Source: Chlorocebus sabaeus
Taxonomy: Eukaryota > Chordata > Mammalia > Primates > Cercopithecidae
NCBI RefSeq assembly: GCF_047675955.1
Contig: NC_132923.1
Coordinates: 90,021,137 to 90,085,136 of the forward strand
DNA: 64,000 bases
Reading direction: 5' to 3'
A program made the translations under genes and the position numbers. Below the pieces are notes generated by a model, which did no database searches, was not told where the DNA came from, and saw only the letters and a list, made by a program, of their open reading frames with translations. Positions 22,441 to 33,280 of the stretch are shown piece by piece. How positions within the stretch are numbered: position 1 is the first letter of the stretch; the number at the start of each line of letters is the position of its first letter.

Positions 22441-24185
22441 AATTTAAAAATAACTCAATCACTCTTAGAATCTCCACAAGAAAAATAAAATTCCTAGGAA
22501 TATATTTAACCAAGGAAGTGAAAGATCTCTACCAGGAGAACTACAAAACATAGATGAAAGAAATCATGGATGACACAAACAAATGAAAAAACTTTCCATG
22601 TTCATGGATAGGAGGAACCAGTATTGTTAAAATAACTATACTGCCCAAAGCAATCTACAGATTCATCATGATTCCTATCAGATTACCAAGTCATTTTTCA
22701 CAGAATTAGAAAAAAAATTTTCAAATTCATATGGAATGAAAAAGAGCCTGAATAGCCAAAGCAATTCTAAGCAAAAAGAACAAAGCCAGAGACAATATAT
22801 TACCCAACTTCAAACTATACTACAAGGCTATAATAACAAAAACAGCATGGTACTGGAACAAAAATAGATGTATAGGTCACTGGAACAGAATAGAGAACCC
22901 AGGAATAAAGCCACACACCTATAGCCAACCAATTTTTCACAAAGTCAACAAAAATAAACAATGGGGAAAGGACACCCTATTCAATGAATGGTGTGAAGAA
23001 AACTGCCTATCCATATGCAGAATAATTAAAATGGAATCCTACCTCTTACCATAGGAAAAAAATAACTCAAAATGGATAAAAGACTTACATGTAAAGGCCT
23101 GAAACTACAAAAGTTCTAGGAAAAAACCTAGGAGAACTCTTCTGGCCTAGGCAAAGAATGTATTACTAAACTCAAAAGCAAATGCAACCAAAACAAAATT
23201 AGACAAATGGGACTTAATTAAACTACAGACCTTCTGCACAGCAAAAAGAAGCAATCAACAGAGTAAACAGACAACCTACAGAATAGGAGAAAATATTTGC
23301 AAACTATGCATGCAGAAAAGGACTGATATCTAGAATCTTTAAGGAATTTAAATAACACACACACACAGTCTCATTAAAAGGTGGGTGAAGGATATAAACA
23401 GACATTTCTCAAAAGAAGATGTACATGCAGACAACAAATGTGTGAAAAAATGTGTAACATCAATAATCATCAAAGAAATGCAAATTAAAAACACAATGAG
23501 ATGTCATCTCACACCAGCCAGAATGGCTATTACCAAAAAGTCAAAAAATAACAGATGTTAGTGAGAATGCAGAGAAAAGGGAGTGCTTATCCACCATTTG
23601 TGGGAATGTAAGTTAGTTCAACTCCTAGGGAAAACAGTATGGACATTTCTCAAATAACTAAATATAGAACTGCCATTTGACCCTGCAATCTCACTTCTGG
23701 GTATCTACCCAAAGCAAAAGACACCTGCCCTCATATGCCCATCACAACACTATTCGTAATAGGAAAGTCAGAGAATCAACCTAAGTGTCCATCAGTGGTG
23801 GACTGGATAAAGAAAATGTGGTAGATATACACCACGGGATAATATACAGTCATAAAAGAAGAAAGAAATCATGTCCCTCACAGCAAAGTGAGTGCAGCTG
23901 GAAGCCACTCTCCTAACAGAAATAACTCAGAAAATCAAATACCACATGTTCTCACTTGTAAGTGGGAGTTAAAAATGAGTATACGTGGAGAAAGATAGAA
24001 GCAATAGACAATGGGGACTACAAAAGGAGGGAGGGAAGAAGAAGGGAAATGACTCGAAAAACTGTTGGGTACTATGCTCATTACTTGGGTAATGGGTTCA
24101 CTAGAAGACCAAACGTCATCATCACACAATAAATCCATGTAACAAACATATATATGTACCCCATGAATCTACAATTAAAAAAAAA
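22441..24185 (+). mobile_element. Second L1 3' half in tandem
   Basis: Restarts within ORF2 ('ctaggaatatatttaaccaa') and repeats the same ORF2 C-terminal and 3' UTR order seen in the preceding element, ending 'catgaatctacaattaaaaaaaa'. 5'-truncated, many stops. The pair forms a direct head-to-tail array. Confidence 0.85.
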
Positions 24186-26528
24186 TCATTCAAATGAGCT
24201 ATGCAGAAAAAATTCATTTATAAATAATTCACTTTAAACTTTAAAAAAACGCTTCTGCATAGGCTTTTCAATTATTGTAAAGGTGCTAAAGTAAACAAAA
24301 TGTAAAATTCCATAAGAATCAAAATAAAATATATCAAGACCCAGAAATCAATCTCCTAGGGTGGTATACCCGCAGGAGTAACTGCTGCAGGCTGCCACCA
24401 TGGGGATCCACTGCCCCCACCTCTGCCTTTGTTTTGGCTCAACATTGACCCGAGAAACATCCAGCAACAAAAATAACAACTGCCTTTTTAAATGTTGCAC
24501 ACAAATGTAAACTGAGTCTTCTCATGATAGTGATCTAACCAGACCTAAGTCTGATTCATTTCTACTCTCACTCATTGATCCAATCAGTAGGTATTTCTTG
24601 AGCATCCTGAACAGGCACGGTCATCTGCTTCATGCCATAGGAAACAAAAGGACATAGACACTGAGTTACCATCTCCAGGAGCCGTTGGTGGTGGTGTCTG
24701 ATACCAAATGAATGGGAAAGACATTTACTTGTTAATAAATCTTTAAAATGCCAAACATACTTCTCTAAGACTTAAGCTCATACTCTACATACAGCTCTAG
24801 ATTGTTTTTATCACCTTGTTATATGCTTTACTCATCTCATTAAACATCCTCCACAACCGACATTTTCAATAACTTTGCTACACCCAGCCACATAGTTTGC
24901 ACTTCATTTTCTCACAGGAGCTGCCCTGAATAGTGAGGCTTGCATTTACACCAACATGTGGAGTTGGTAATCTGACACATCATCTTGCTGTTTGGAAACA
25001 CTGGATAAAAATATAGCAAATGTGAAATGCTCCCAGGGAAGTTTAGGGGTGGCCATCTAGACTAAAGGCTCAACCTAATCATTGCCTCTTTTACATAAAG
25101 GGCAAAGTCTCTGGAGCCTGACTGCCTGGCTTAGAATCCTGGCTGCACCTCTTACCAACTGGGCAAACCTGGAGAAGCACCTACCCTCTTTGTGCCATAG
25201 ACATCGCAAGTACAATATGAGATGTTTTTCAAAACTATTTTATATGGTTGGTGTGATAGAAAGCATGTAAAGTTCTTTGTTCAGTGCCTAGAACATAGTA
25301 AGTGCTCACTAAATGTTAGCTATTACCACAACATGACTCATGTTGTCCTGTTTTAGTCTATGAATTCTGAACACGAAATTTGACCTTAGAGGAGATGAAC
25401 TATGAAAAAAGTGAGGGTAAGAAATGTGAACATGACCATGTGCCACGCTTTGTTCTTTTAGCATGATCCCCATGATGTTCTTGGTGCAAGTCCCTCTACC
25501 AAGAACTCTCCACCTGGTGAACTCCTATTTCTCCCTCAAGACGCCAGCCTTCCTTTATCGTTTTCTCCTTTCTCCTTCTGCATGACCATTTCATCTCTCT
25601 TGTAAAGCCTTGTAATTTTTTACTGAACTAATTTTATTTTCTGTTTTATCCACTAAATTATGGGCTAAATAAACATTTTCTGTTTAGGCACATTTCTGCT
25701 TTGATCTGCTGCTCTTTCTTACCTCTGCCAAAATAAAGGTGTGTTTGATGAAATATTTCCTGAACAAAAGAATGACTTAAATACTAATAAGTCCTAAGAG
25801 TTATTGAGGATAACGTTTACGATCCCACCTTATGACGTAAGAAACTGAGGTTCAGAGACTGTAAGTTGCTGGCTACATATGTAATGAGCCTGAGGCTTGC
25901 ACTGCCTGAGTCCAAGACCAGTGCTCCATCCACCAGCACCATGATCCTGGGCCATGACTGAAAAAAAGGATGGGGACAAGCCCTGGGGAACATTTCAGAG
26001 GCCACAGGCATTGGCATGAGTGGAGTCCAACAGAGGAGTCCATCCCACCTTCAACTTGCAATGGCTGTTTTACTCTTAACACAAGGTTCTGCCTCTCTAT
26101 AATCAGTTTATCAAAACAGAACTTGGGATAATAATAAAACCAACTACATCTACTAAACATTTGGTAGACTAGACTGTGAAATCCTTGAGGTCAGGGATCA
26201 TGTCTGTTCTTCTTACACCTGCGCCCACCTACCTAAAATACTGCTTGACACACAGCAGGTGCACATTAGACATTTGTGAGTTACAAGGACAGGGGAACAT
26301 GGGTGTGTACGTGGCCATTACCACCCAGCTGATGAAGCTTTCCTCTCAGTGTTTCCCCAGGCAGATCCTTCACAGTCCATCAACTCTGGACACTGAGGTC
26401 CAAGCCCTGACTTCCCCTTTAACCCTGTCTACAGGTGGGTGGGACAAGCCTCCCAGGATATGGGCAGAGGTGGGCAGGAGCAGTAAGGAGCAGACAGGGA
26501 CACTCAGAGATCCAGCAGATGCTACACC
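24186..26528. other. Intergenic spacer upstream of the CYP4A pseudogene
   Basis: No gene recognised. It contains a MIR at about 25093-25325 and otherwise diverged sequence. The last hundred bases should hold the ancestral CYP4A promoter and 5' UTR, but no TATA box close to the start codon is clear. Confidence 0.6.
25093..25325 (+). repeat. MIR SINE
   Basis: Near full-length MIR: 'tctggagcctgactgcctgg', 'cctcttaccaactgggcaa', 'cctagaacatagtaagtgct' and 'actaaatgttagctatta' occur in consensus order. Confidence 0.85.
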
Positions 26529-26723
26529 ATGAGTTTCTCTGTGCTGAGCCCCAGCAGACTCCTGGGTGGCATCTCCGGGCTCCTCCAAGCAGCCTCCCTG
26601 CTCATCCTGTTTCTGCTGCTGCTCAAAGCAGCCCGGCTCTACCTGCAAAGGCAGCGACTGCTCAAAGGCCTCCAGCAGTTCCCGTCTCCTCCGTCCCACT
26701 GGCTCTATGGGCAAAACCAGGAG
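26529..26723 (+). pseudogene. CYP4A pseudogene exon 1 (intact frame)
   Basis: 65 codons from ATG to a GTAAGA donor: MSFSVLSPSRLLGGISG, a hydrophobic membrane anchor (AASLLILFLLLLKAA), then the proline-rich FPSPPSHW hinge. Still open, and the only exon 1 of a CYP4A gene in this window. Confidence 0.9.
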
Positions 26724-27963
26724 GTAAGAAGGAGCTGACAGGAGAGTGGGAGGGCAGGGAGGGTGTGGGGTCTGAGGCCTGTTCAACAACTCCATGAGGG
26801 AAAAGCTCCATAGTGTCCTGAGCATGTAGCCTTCAAGGAACACCCAGCTCATCTACCCAGTCTCGGCTCATGCCAGCCAAGGGGAGCTCACTACTACCCA
26901 AAAAGCCTGTCTTGCTCCTCAGCCATGACACCCTTGCCCTCCTTATGCAGATCTGAAGTTTGCCCTGGCAGCCCTGCCCACAGAGGCCAATGCCTGGTCA
27001 GTCCTGGGTCTCTCCCTCTCCAAGTTAAGCACCCCCAGTAGCCTCACCTGTTCTCAAAAAATAAGGCTTCGAGAGGCTTTCTGCCCACTCAGTGCCATCC
27101 TTTCTGCCTGGCCCTGAGCTTGCCTCAGCATAGACACCCATCTAATGGAATCCTGCCCTGTGGGGTTATGATCTGTGGAGACCATAGACAGGAATCTTGG
27201 AAGGTATCAGGCCACAGGAAAAGAGCTCACTCTGCTTGGATGAGTAGCTAAGGTCAGGTGTAGGGGATAAACCAGGTTGCTTTGTCTGAGACTGAGGGAA
27301 TTTCTAGAGCAGGTGATTTGGGTAATGGAACCCTGACAGTCATGGGCTCACATAAGGAGGACAGCCTGCACCTCCAGGTGAAAGTGTCTTAGTTGCACTA
27401 TTGAACAGTGTGGGTTTACCTCCTGGCTCTCCTCCCACACACCTGGACTCTGAGCTCCTTAAGCTGAGCATGTCATCCCCTGCCTGTGCCCCGGCACAAG
27501 CCTGGCACAGTGGGATAGTTGGCCCAGGTGCATGGAGAGACAGAAGAAAGTAGGAAAGAAGCACTAGGGCTGGTAGGAACAGGGTCCACATCCCACTCAG
27601 CACTGCCAACACTGGGGAGGAGGCACAGAGCAAGGTAAGGGGCCTCATGGAGAGGGGCTCACCAAGGACTTGTGGATTGAACACAGTTAAGAGGAGATGG
27701 GAGTTTCAGGAGCTGATGTTTCTGACATCCTCTGAGGCACACATACAGTTTATTCGATAAAGGGATAGGATCTGGCTCAGGTCAAGTCCTGCAGAGACAG
27801 CCACAGACTGGATCACTGCGCAGAACATCAGAAACAGTTTCAACCCTTCACGTCTGCTGATAGGTCCAAAATGATCTCTCTGCAGTCGACCAGCCCTTCA
27901 CTCCACTCCAAAGAGGAGAAGTAAACAAAAGTTTTCATTAATGTGTCTTTCCCTTTGTGACAG

Positions 27964-28105
27964 TTCCAGAAGGGCCAGGAACTACAACAGATTCTGAAAT
28001 GGGTGGAAAGATTCCCGGGAACCTGTCCACACTGGCTATGTGGGAACAGAGCCTGACTCCTCCTCTAGGACCCTGACTACATGAAGGTGATTCTGGGGAG
28101 ATCAG
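27964..28105 (+). pseudogene. CYP4A pseudogene exon 2 with two nonsense codons
   Basis: Length (142 bp) and splice sites (acceptor GACAG, donor GTGAGA) are preserved, but codon 31 of the exon is TGA and codon 35 is TAG (the latter replacing the Tyr of LYDPDY). Translation would stop about 95 residues in. Confidence 0.95.
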
Positions 28106-28764
28106 GTGAGAGTGAAACCCCACCCCAGGTGCAGCAGCTCTTCCCTCTTCGGTACATGCCCCTGGGTCTGTAAAATTTCAGAAGAAAGTGGCAGTTCAGC
28201 CATCAGCCCTACACATTCTACTAACCATTCTCTTGGGTGCAACACAGCAAGCACATGGTCGGCAATATTTACTTAATACTGGATGTTTAAAACAGCTGTG
28301 TGGGGCTGAATCTTGTTATTTTCTTTTTCTTTTCTTTTTAATCAAATTGAGGCAACCCATAATGTAAATTGCACCAGATTTCTAAAACAAATTTTATGTC
28401 TACACTGACTGGGATTTGGAACCTCTTATTGCTGCCTATTCTGGGTTATGGGAAGGCTAAGCCAGCAGCAATGGAGAAAAAACCCAAGGCACTGTCCTAC
28501 TCCCTCACATAGAGGATATTACTTATGTTCCTGGGCAACTCACCTTTCTAGTACTGTGGGTGTTCTACTGCTGCCTTCCTGATCCCACACTGTCACCTTC
28601 ATGACAGACATGGAAAGGGTCAGGAAAGTGGTAGGTGACATGGGTCAAATTGAGACTGACAGATATCAAGAACCAATGGCAGCCCATGGTCTGAACCACA
28701 ATTTCCTCTGGGGCTACTTTGGTTGACAGCTCTGTTTCCTATTAAACCGTTTCTTACCTTTCAG

Positions 28765-28809
28765 ACCCAAGGGTTCATGATTTCTGCAGATATGTGGCTC
28801 CCTGGATTG
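28765..28809 (+). pseudogene. CYP4A pseudogene exon 3
   Basis: 45 bp with good splice sites, reading DPRVHDFCRYVAPWIG. Five or more changes from the paralogue's DPKSHGSYRFLAPWIG, a sign of relaxed constraint. Confidence 0.9.
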
Positions 28810-29275
28810 GTACGTACATCTGAACTAGGACTGCAGTCCACTCCCCAGTTAGGTTTGCCAAAAGCTATCTGTTTGGCTCACAGAGAACAACAGGTGAGGG
28901 GCCACCACTGTCATGACCACTACTTAAATCAAGCTTCATACCCTCCTAACAAGACCCTCACTCCTTCCTAATGCTGCTGTGAGCCCTCCTGAGGCTCGGC
29001 TTCTTCCACTTCACTTCTCAGTTCTCTCCAGACATCCTTGGCCTCACATTTATTTTATGTCTGCCCCACAACACTTTTCAACCGTTATTTAGATAAAATA
29101 AAATGAATATTGACTATCATAATTACAGGGAAATACCAGCCCAATAATCTAATTCCCATGCCTGAATGCGCCCACCTTTCCTGCCTTTGGCCATGATGTG
29201 CCATCTTCTGGTTTTCTCCCCCAAGGAGCCACCTTATGTACCTCCCAAACTGTCCCCAGTTTTCCCACTGATCCC

Positions 29276-29276
29276 A

Positions 29277-29332
<56 letters not shown>

Positions 29333-29333
29333 C
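29276..29333. repeat. (CA)n microsatellite in pseudogene intron 3
   Basis: About 22 CA units plus a TATA interruption. The intact paralogue has only a short interrupted CA run here (1212-1231). Its expanded end lies against the truncated start of exon 4. Confidence 0.95.
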
Positions 29334-29340
29334 CGTCTCT

Positions 29341-29443
29341 GGCAGACATGGTTTCAGCACCGGCAGATGCTGACCCCAGCCTTCCACTATGACACCCTGA
29401 AGCCTTACTTGGGGCTCATGGCAGACTCCATGCAAGTGATGGC
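29341..29443 (+). pseudogene. CYP4A pseudogene exon 4, 5'-truncated
   Basis: Homology begins at 'ggcagacatgg' (QTW). The acceptor AG and the first nine or so codons seen in the intact copy (GGTACGGCTTGCTCC...) are missing. The downstream end is one base shorter before the GTAAGT donor, giving a frameshift. Confidence 0.9.
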
Positions 29444-30426
29444 GTAAGTCCATGTCTTTCTCCTCTCCACACACAGTACAGCACACACTCTCACCAATTT
29501 CACTCTCAATCCTATGTCCCACAGACAGCCATAGACACAGCCCCATGCAATAACACTCTCAGGTGTTTACTCTGATAGTAGAGTTCCACAAGTGGATAGC
29601 AGAGCACCCAGGCATCCAGTCGGATCCACACTTTGCTCAACATCACAGGAAATGAGAGTCATGATGTGTAAAAGGCCCCTCTCTTCCCACTTTGAAACCT
29701 TCAGCACAGTGGACTGGAGGAGTGGTCAATCCCCTGAACACCAGGACGCCCTGCTCTTGGCTGGTCTGTGCAATGGCAGCTTCACTGGCGGGGTAGACAG
29801 GCTAGGATGTCACCCAACCAGGCTCTGGCCTGGGGCTCAGGGCTTCCACATGGATTTGAGCCACCCATGGAGTGAAATGGACACCAGGTCTACATTCTCA
29901 GAGCCAGATCTGTCTTCCCCTCCCCTCCCCTCCCATCAGGACTGATTTATCACCCAATTGTGCCCCAGCAAATGTTTATTGAATTAAAAGCATTTGAAGT
30001 CCTGGTTGTCCCTCCATTAGAAGCCCATACTGGTCCCTTGCCTGACACATATTTTCCTAAATTAATATTCAACCAGTTCCTCAGGTCAGCTCAGCTGCTA
30101 GAAAACACAAGTATGAAGAGTACTCCAAGGCTGTATCCCATACAGAAAAAAAAAATCTCATCAAACCAAAGGTCATAACCAATTCCCAAAATTCAAAATG
30201 TAAATCAGATTTTATCGGAACATATATTTAATTTTGTAGTAAACATTTCTGGGGGAAATATATCATTTTATAAGCATTTGCGTCACTATTCTAATTTGCT
30301 ATAATGTATCTGCTCTCTAAAGTGAGGAATCCCAACCACAATATCTGGAGATAAAGGGAAAGGCTGAGCCTTATTACTAAAAGACTTCTGGGGGATTAAG
30401 AGGGTCCATGCCACCTCCCACCACAG

Positions 30427-30551
30427 GACAAATGGGAGGAGCTGGTCGGCCAGGATTCTCCTCTGGAGGTCTCTGAGAACATCTCCTTGATGACCCTGGA
30501 CATCATCATGAAGTGTGCCTTCAGCCACCAGGGCAGCGTCCAGCTGGACAG
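30427..30551 (+). pseudogene. CYP4A pseudogene exon 5
   Basis: 125 bp, normal splice sites, open: DKWEELVGQDSPLEVSEN then LMTLDIIMKCAFSHQG. Confidence 0.9.
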
Positions 30552-30919
30552 GTCAGTGATAACCCTCCAGCTGTAGGGTCCTTCTTCTGATTAACTTCAT
30601 AGACATACCTGAGCGGCAGCTGGAGCAGCTTGGAGGCTCATATCCTCACAAAGTGAGATGCAGATGCTGACCAAGCTCCAATTCCAGACTAGAACATATG
30701 ATGACTCAGGCACAGATCCCTGATTTCCAGCACAGGTGGACCTTGGCTGTTCACACAAATCTTATAAAGGCCCAACGGTCACAGGGCTGTGAGACAGAAG
30801 ATACAGGTGCTTCAGCGTTGCCTGTCCCCATTGTTTCAGGCTATCTCCATCCACACTCCACTTTGTCTTCACAGCAGGGTCCCCCTCCCCTCTGGATTCT
30901 TCTGGATCCCCTCTCTTGG

Positions 30920-31080
30920 GAATTCCCAGTCCTACATCCAGGTAATAGGGGACCTGAACAACCTGATTTTTTCCCACCTGAGGAATCCCTTTCATCATAA
31001 TGACACCTTCTACAGCCTGACTGCTGTCAGTGATGGCTGCTGGAACCACAATGCCTGCCAGCTCACCCATCAACACACAG
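30920..31080 (+). pseudogene. CYP4A pseudogene exon 6, acceptor lost
   Basis: 161 bp, six more than the intact copy (two extra codons near TAVSDGCWNHNAC). The acceptor dinucleotide at 30918-30919 is GG instead of AG. Confidence 0.88.
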
Positions 31081-31484
31081 GTTCCGTCTCCTCCTCTTCT
31101 CCCACCTTTACCAGGCACAGCTAAAGGTGCTGGCCCTGACCCCTCAGGTAGAGCCAAACCCCGTAGTGCCTCTGCAGGAGATAGGACTCACACATAGGAG
31201 ACTTCCTTGGTGCAGTAATCATAGGGGCCTGGTGTTGTGCAGGAGTTGACATGGAGATGGCTGAATGACACCCTATCCCATCACCACTTAAGCAGAGGCT
31301 CCATGGGCTACACCAGTGTGGGACGGCCTGCCCTGCCTTGCATGGCACTAAAGCCTCCACCCATGACCACACACCAACACCTACATTCATGCTGAGGTCT
31401 AGCAGGCACCTAGATGGGAGCAGATGAACAGCTCAGCCTCACTGATGCTCTCAGCTCTGCCTGTTAACCAGTATTTTGGGTCAG

Positions 31485-31591
31485 ACCGAGTGATCCAGCT
31501 GAGGAAGGCTCACCTGCAGGAGGAGGGAGAGTTGGAGAAGGTCAGGAGGAAGAGGCACTTGGATTTCCTGGACATCCTCCTCTTGGCCAAA
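31485..31591 (+). pseudogene. CYP4A pseudogene exon 7, donor lost
   Basis: 107 bp and open (DRVIQLRKAHLQEEGELEKV). The donor reads ATGAGT at 31592, where the paralogue has GTGAGT. Confidence 0.9.
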
Positions 31592-31673
31592 ATGAGTGTA
31601 GGAGAGGCCAGAGGCTTTTCCAAGAAGCATAGAGCAAGAGACCAACCCTGCACTCTCACCTCAGCCTCCCCAG

Positions 31674-31864
31674 ATGGAGAATGGGAGCAGCTTGTCAAAC
31701 AAGGACCTCTGTGCTGAGGTGGACGCATTCATGTTTGAGGGCCACAACACCACAGCCAGTGGCATCTCTTGGATCCTCTATGCTCTGGCTACACACACCA
31801 AGCATCAGCAGAGGTGCCGGGAGGAGATCCAGGGCCTACTTGGGGATGGAGCCTCCATCACCTG
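31674..31864 (+). pseudogene. CYP4A pseudogene exon 8
   Basis: 191 bp, open, with both splice sites. I-helix reads FMFEGHNTTASG: the heme-linking Glu is kept but the catalytic-loop Asp is Asn. Confidence 0.92.
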
Positions 31865-31965
31865 GTGAGTGAGGAATCAAGAGATAGGGAGCCCTGCCCT
31901 CTTTGTAGGGAGAAGCCCCTGGTCTGCCCCGGCCCTGCCCCTCTTCAGTATGGACTTTATTTCAG

Positions 31966-32098
31966 GGACCACCTGGACCAGATGCCCTACACCACCATGT
32001 GTATCAAGGAAACACTGAAACTCTACCCACCAGTACCAGGCACTGGCAGAGAGCTCAGCACTCCCATCACCTTCCCTGATGGGTGCTCTTGCCCAGAG
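31966..32098 (+). pseudogene. CYP4A pseudogene exon 9 with 1-bp deletion
   Basis: 133 bp against 134 in the intact copy: 'gctcttgcccagag' lacks one base of 'gctccttgcccaaag', shifting the frame before exon 10. The ExxR motif (KETLKLYPP) has R changed to K. Confidence 0.9.
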
Positions 32099-32544
32099 GT
32101 ATGAACTTCCCCCGCCCACTCACCTAAGCTCTCCACAGGGACACGTGGAGGGTCAGAAATGCACCTGTGCTTTAGCAGTTCTGAATATCTCTGGGATTCC
32201 CTTTGCTTGTCAAAATGTTATATACTTTGTCTTTAGAAAGAAGAATTTGAATGTCTGGCCCAGAGTTTGAACACACCAAAAGTTCAATAACTAAATGTTA
32301 GCCTTGAAAACAAAACAAAACAAAAATACTTCAAATTCTATTCCCTGAGAAGTAGAGAGCTGGAGAGAGTATCAGACAGGGGCAGGGGGCATGTGATCCT
32401 TTCCTGATGGGGTCAACACAAAGGAGGGAGATTAGGAATCCGTGTCATGAGTCAGCTGTTGGCCAGTTTCTGAGGAGCCCTCAGGTTGATGGCAGAGAGC
32501 AGCTGATGACCAGATCTAAGACTCCTGAGGTGATCAGAGGCACC

Positions 32545-32720
32545 CAGGCTCAACCTCCACCAGGTCATGTCCTAGTCCCACTATATCCTAGCTCGGTTAC
32601 CATGGGCAAGACAACCAGCATCTCTGGGATTCATATCTCATCTGAAATTTGGGAATAAAAGAATGTCTTCCTCAGAGGTTTGTTCTAAGTATTGAGTGAG
32701 TTCATGTATATTCCCCAACA
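32545..32720 (+). repeat. MIR SINE fragment, paralogue of 4527-4690
   Basis: Same MIR at the same place in intron 9 of the second CYP4A copy, inherited through the duplication. Boundaries approximate. Confidence 0.55.
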
Positions 32721-32992
32721 GTTAATAAACAGCATCTGATAAATGTGAATTGTCACTCAACTTACTCGAAGCAGTAATACACTGATGCTTTCTTGCTTCT
32801 CATCCCTAGATTCGTGGTTTTCTGCCCATCATCTGACCACACATGCTTAGCCAAGCCCAACCCACATGCATAGTGTCAGGATCACCCCTCTCAAAGTGAT
32901 GACTTGAGGAAACCATTCTCCCCAGCTGGCTAAGGGACCAGGCCACCCATGGGTACAATCACTCTTCTCTTTACTTCCTATGCACCCCACAG

Positions 32993-33057
32993 GTATCACA
33001 GTCATGCTTTCCATTGATGGCCTTTACCACAACCCAAAGGTATGGCCAAACCCAGAG
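32993..33057 (+). pseudogene. CYP4A pseudogene exon 10
   Basis: 65 bp with good splice sites: GITVMLSIDGLYHNPK. Conserved SIYGLHH has become SIDGLYH. Confidence 0.9.
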
Positions 33058-33203
33058 GTAAGAGGGCACTGTGAGGAGGGGATGGGATGATCTTGCAGAC
33101 CCAGCACCTTCTTCTGCTCCCAACTCTGGGCATCCTGTCCCCTCCTGGGTAGGAAGCAGGGGCTGGACCCCTTCCTGTCCTGGCCCCGATGCTCTCTCTG
33201 CGG

Positions 33204-33280
33204 TTGTTTGACCCTTCCCACTTTGCACTGGGTTCTGCTCGACACAGCCACGCTTTCCTGCCCTTCTCAGGAGGATCAAG
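33204..33280 (+). pseudogene. CYP4A pseudogene exon 11, acceptor lost
   Basis: 77 bp homologous to exon 11 (LFDPSHFALGSARHSHAF). The acceptor at 33202-33203 is GG instead of AG; the GTGAGG donor remains. This is the last recognisable exon. Confidence 0.9.

Larger units (their letters stand above)
26529..33280 (+). pseudogene. CYP4A duplicate, unprocessed pseudogene (exons 1-11; exon 12 missing)
   Basis: Unprocessed copy with recognisable exons at 26529-26723, 27964-28105, 28765-28809, about 29341-29443, 30427-30551, 30920-31080, 31485-31591, 31674-31864, 31966-32098, 32993-33057 and 33204-33280. Lesions: TGA (28054-28056) and TAG (28066-28068) in exon 2; loss of the exon 4 acceptor and start; exon 6 acceptor AG changed to GG; exon 7 donor GT changed to AT; a 1-bp deletion at the end of exon 9; exon 11 acceptor AG changed to GG; and no exon 12, so no heme-ligand cysteine. 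The I-helix Asp is also Asn (FEGHNTT). Splice and frame damage exclude a working P450. It could correspond to one of the named human CYP4A pseudogenes (CYP4A26P/27P type), but I cannot tell which, so no symbol is given. Confidence 0.93.

Noticed and set aside
26408..26420. PPAR response-element-like DR1 upstream of the CYP4A pseudogene (minus AAAGGGGAAGTCA)
   Set aside because: Only one half-site is near consensus; no basis for calling it functional.
31424..31868. Possibility that the second CYP4A copy still yields a short protein from exons 7-8
   Set aside because: The exon 7 donor is destroyed and upstream exons carry stops; no heme-binding exon exists in the copy.
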